64,000 bases of DNA. Origin: Aptenodytes patagonicus (Eukaryota; Chordata; Aves; Sphenisciformes; Spheniscidae). The stretch is taken from contig NC_134950.1 in the NCBI RefSeq assembly GCF_965638725.1, positions 144,203,636 to 144,267,635 on the forward strand, written 5' to 3'. Positions 48,525 through 64,000 of the stretch are shown here, piece after piece; position 1 is the stretch's first letter; each line of letters begins with the position of its first letter. The translations under genes were made by a program, and so were the position numbers. The notes under the pieces are model-generated. The model made no database searches, was not told the origin of the DNA, and saw nothing but the letters and a program-made list of their open reading frames with translations.

Positions 48525-49483
48525 ACCTACCTATAATTCCAAAGTAATCAAGGACCAGAAAGAGGAAAAGCGATATTCCAAAACTGAGGGGGAAAAAATA
48601 TTTTTGCCGTAAAAGGCAATAATGACCTGTATTCCTCCTCTTCCCTGCCATGCTTTGCTTGAAGTGTTACTAAGTGTGGCGCATCTGCTTGGCCTCGAGG
48701 TCAAGGGCAAGAAGAGCAGAGAAGCACTTTTTGGTGATTTCTCAGTCATTCAGAAAAGTGCAAAGGAATGCGAGCCTTGCAGGTGGGGGCATTCACTGTG
48801 CAGAGAAGGGAAAGATAGCTGCTGAGGGAGGGCATCGACCCAGCAAGATGTGTTCCCAAAAAAAGCAGAAAGCACAGGGAGGCCAATGCTGCAGCTGATG
48901 CAAAAGCAGACTGCTGCGTGGGGGACCCTGGAAGGCAACCCTGGTGGGTTCTGTAGCCCTTCTCCTGCATGGAGAAGAAAGCTCTTGGTGGGAGCGTGGC
49001 AGTGAGAGCAAGCATCATTTTTTTGGGAAACTTTGGTATTAGTGCACACGTATTAGCATGTATATCTCATGTACGTTCTGCATCATGCAGCCTTTGTCTA
49101 ACAAACACACGTATTTTTATACAACACATTGTTTTTTATAGCGAAATCTGGAACTTGGCGCCCTTCCCTTTCACACGGGTGCTGTAACACGGAGCCCACA
49201 GAGCGGCACTGACTCTGGCTCCTTCTTCTGCCGTTCTCCCCCCCGCCCCTGCGCCCGGACCTCCAACTTGTTGGCCGGGGCAGCGGGTTGACAGAGCCGT
49301 GTCTGCAGGGAAAGCTACGCGTTTTCCGCCATCGGTTCGGGCGGGCCGGGCCGCTCTGCTCGGAGCGGGGCTGCCGGCGGTGTGTGCAGCGCCGTGCGCC
49401 GGGGGCGGCCCGGGCCGGCGCGGCGGGGCGGGACGCGGCGGAGCCGGGAGCGGGGAGCGCGGCGCGGGGAGCGGCAAGCGGCC

Positions 49484-64000
<14,517 letters not shown>

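Larger units (their letters stand above)
32721..49230. other. Divergent interval between ASB4 and PON2 promoters
   Basis: About 16.5 kb with no recognisable gene. It contains old CR1 antisense sequence (33183-33775), a hairpin repeat (35800-35839), an RFX-type X-box (39723-39736), microsatellites, a degraded RTE-clade LINE (45490-46690) and a short CR1 tail (47030-47096). The longest open frame (minus, 35715-36392) starts at GTG and shows no family features. Confidence 0.75.

Overview
The window is bird genomic DNA. Three multi-exon protein genes can be reconstructed from open reading frames joined at GT/AG splice sites with matching phases: the 3' end of PDK4 (+), all of ASB4 (-) and most of PON2 (+). 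The order and orientation PDK4 > < ASB4 PON2 > match, in mirror image, the block I know from human chromosome 7q21. The avian assignment rests on a CR1 LINE with a largely intact reverse transcriptase frame and a typical (ATTCTATG)n tail, a second CR1 3' tail, and compact introns. I cannot name the species.

Layout. 215-2409 holds the last three coding exons of PDK4, followed by a long 3' UTR with two AATAAA signals. 4.9-20.8 kb is a convergent intergenic interval without recognisable genes; it has a MIR-like fragment and an inverted pair of about 110 bp. 20.8-32.6 kb is ASB4 on the minus strand: five coding exons, 435 codons, with a TATA box upstream of exon 1. ASB4 intron 2 holds an orphan CpG island about 0.5 kb upstream of exon 3 and the 1.3 kb CR1 insertion. 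32.7-49.2 kb is a divergent, mostly non-coding interval with old transposon remnants. The best of these is a heavily broken RTE-clade LINE on the minus strand at 45.5-46.7 kb, recognised by a colinear series of short peptide matches spread over three frames. 49.2-49.9 kb is the PON2 CpG-island promoter. 49.48-63.40 kb carries PON2 coding exons 1-8; the final exon lies beyond the window.

Functions. PDK4 is a mitochondrial kinase that inhibits pyruvate dehydrogenase. ASB4 is an ankyrin/SOCS-box substrate receptor of a cullin-5 ubiquitin ligase. PON2 is a membrane-anchored calcium-dependent lactonase. They are neighbours by ancestry, not an operon or pathway. I found no undescribed multi-gene system. 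The points most worth checking are the intragenic CpG island, the RTE remnant, the weak PON2 exon 8 splice donor, and several hairpin or inverted repeats.
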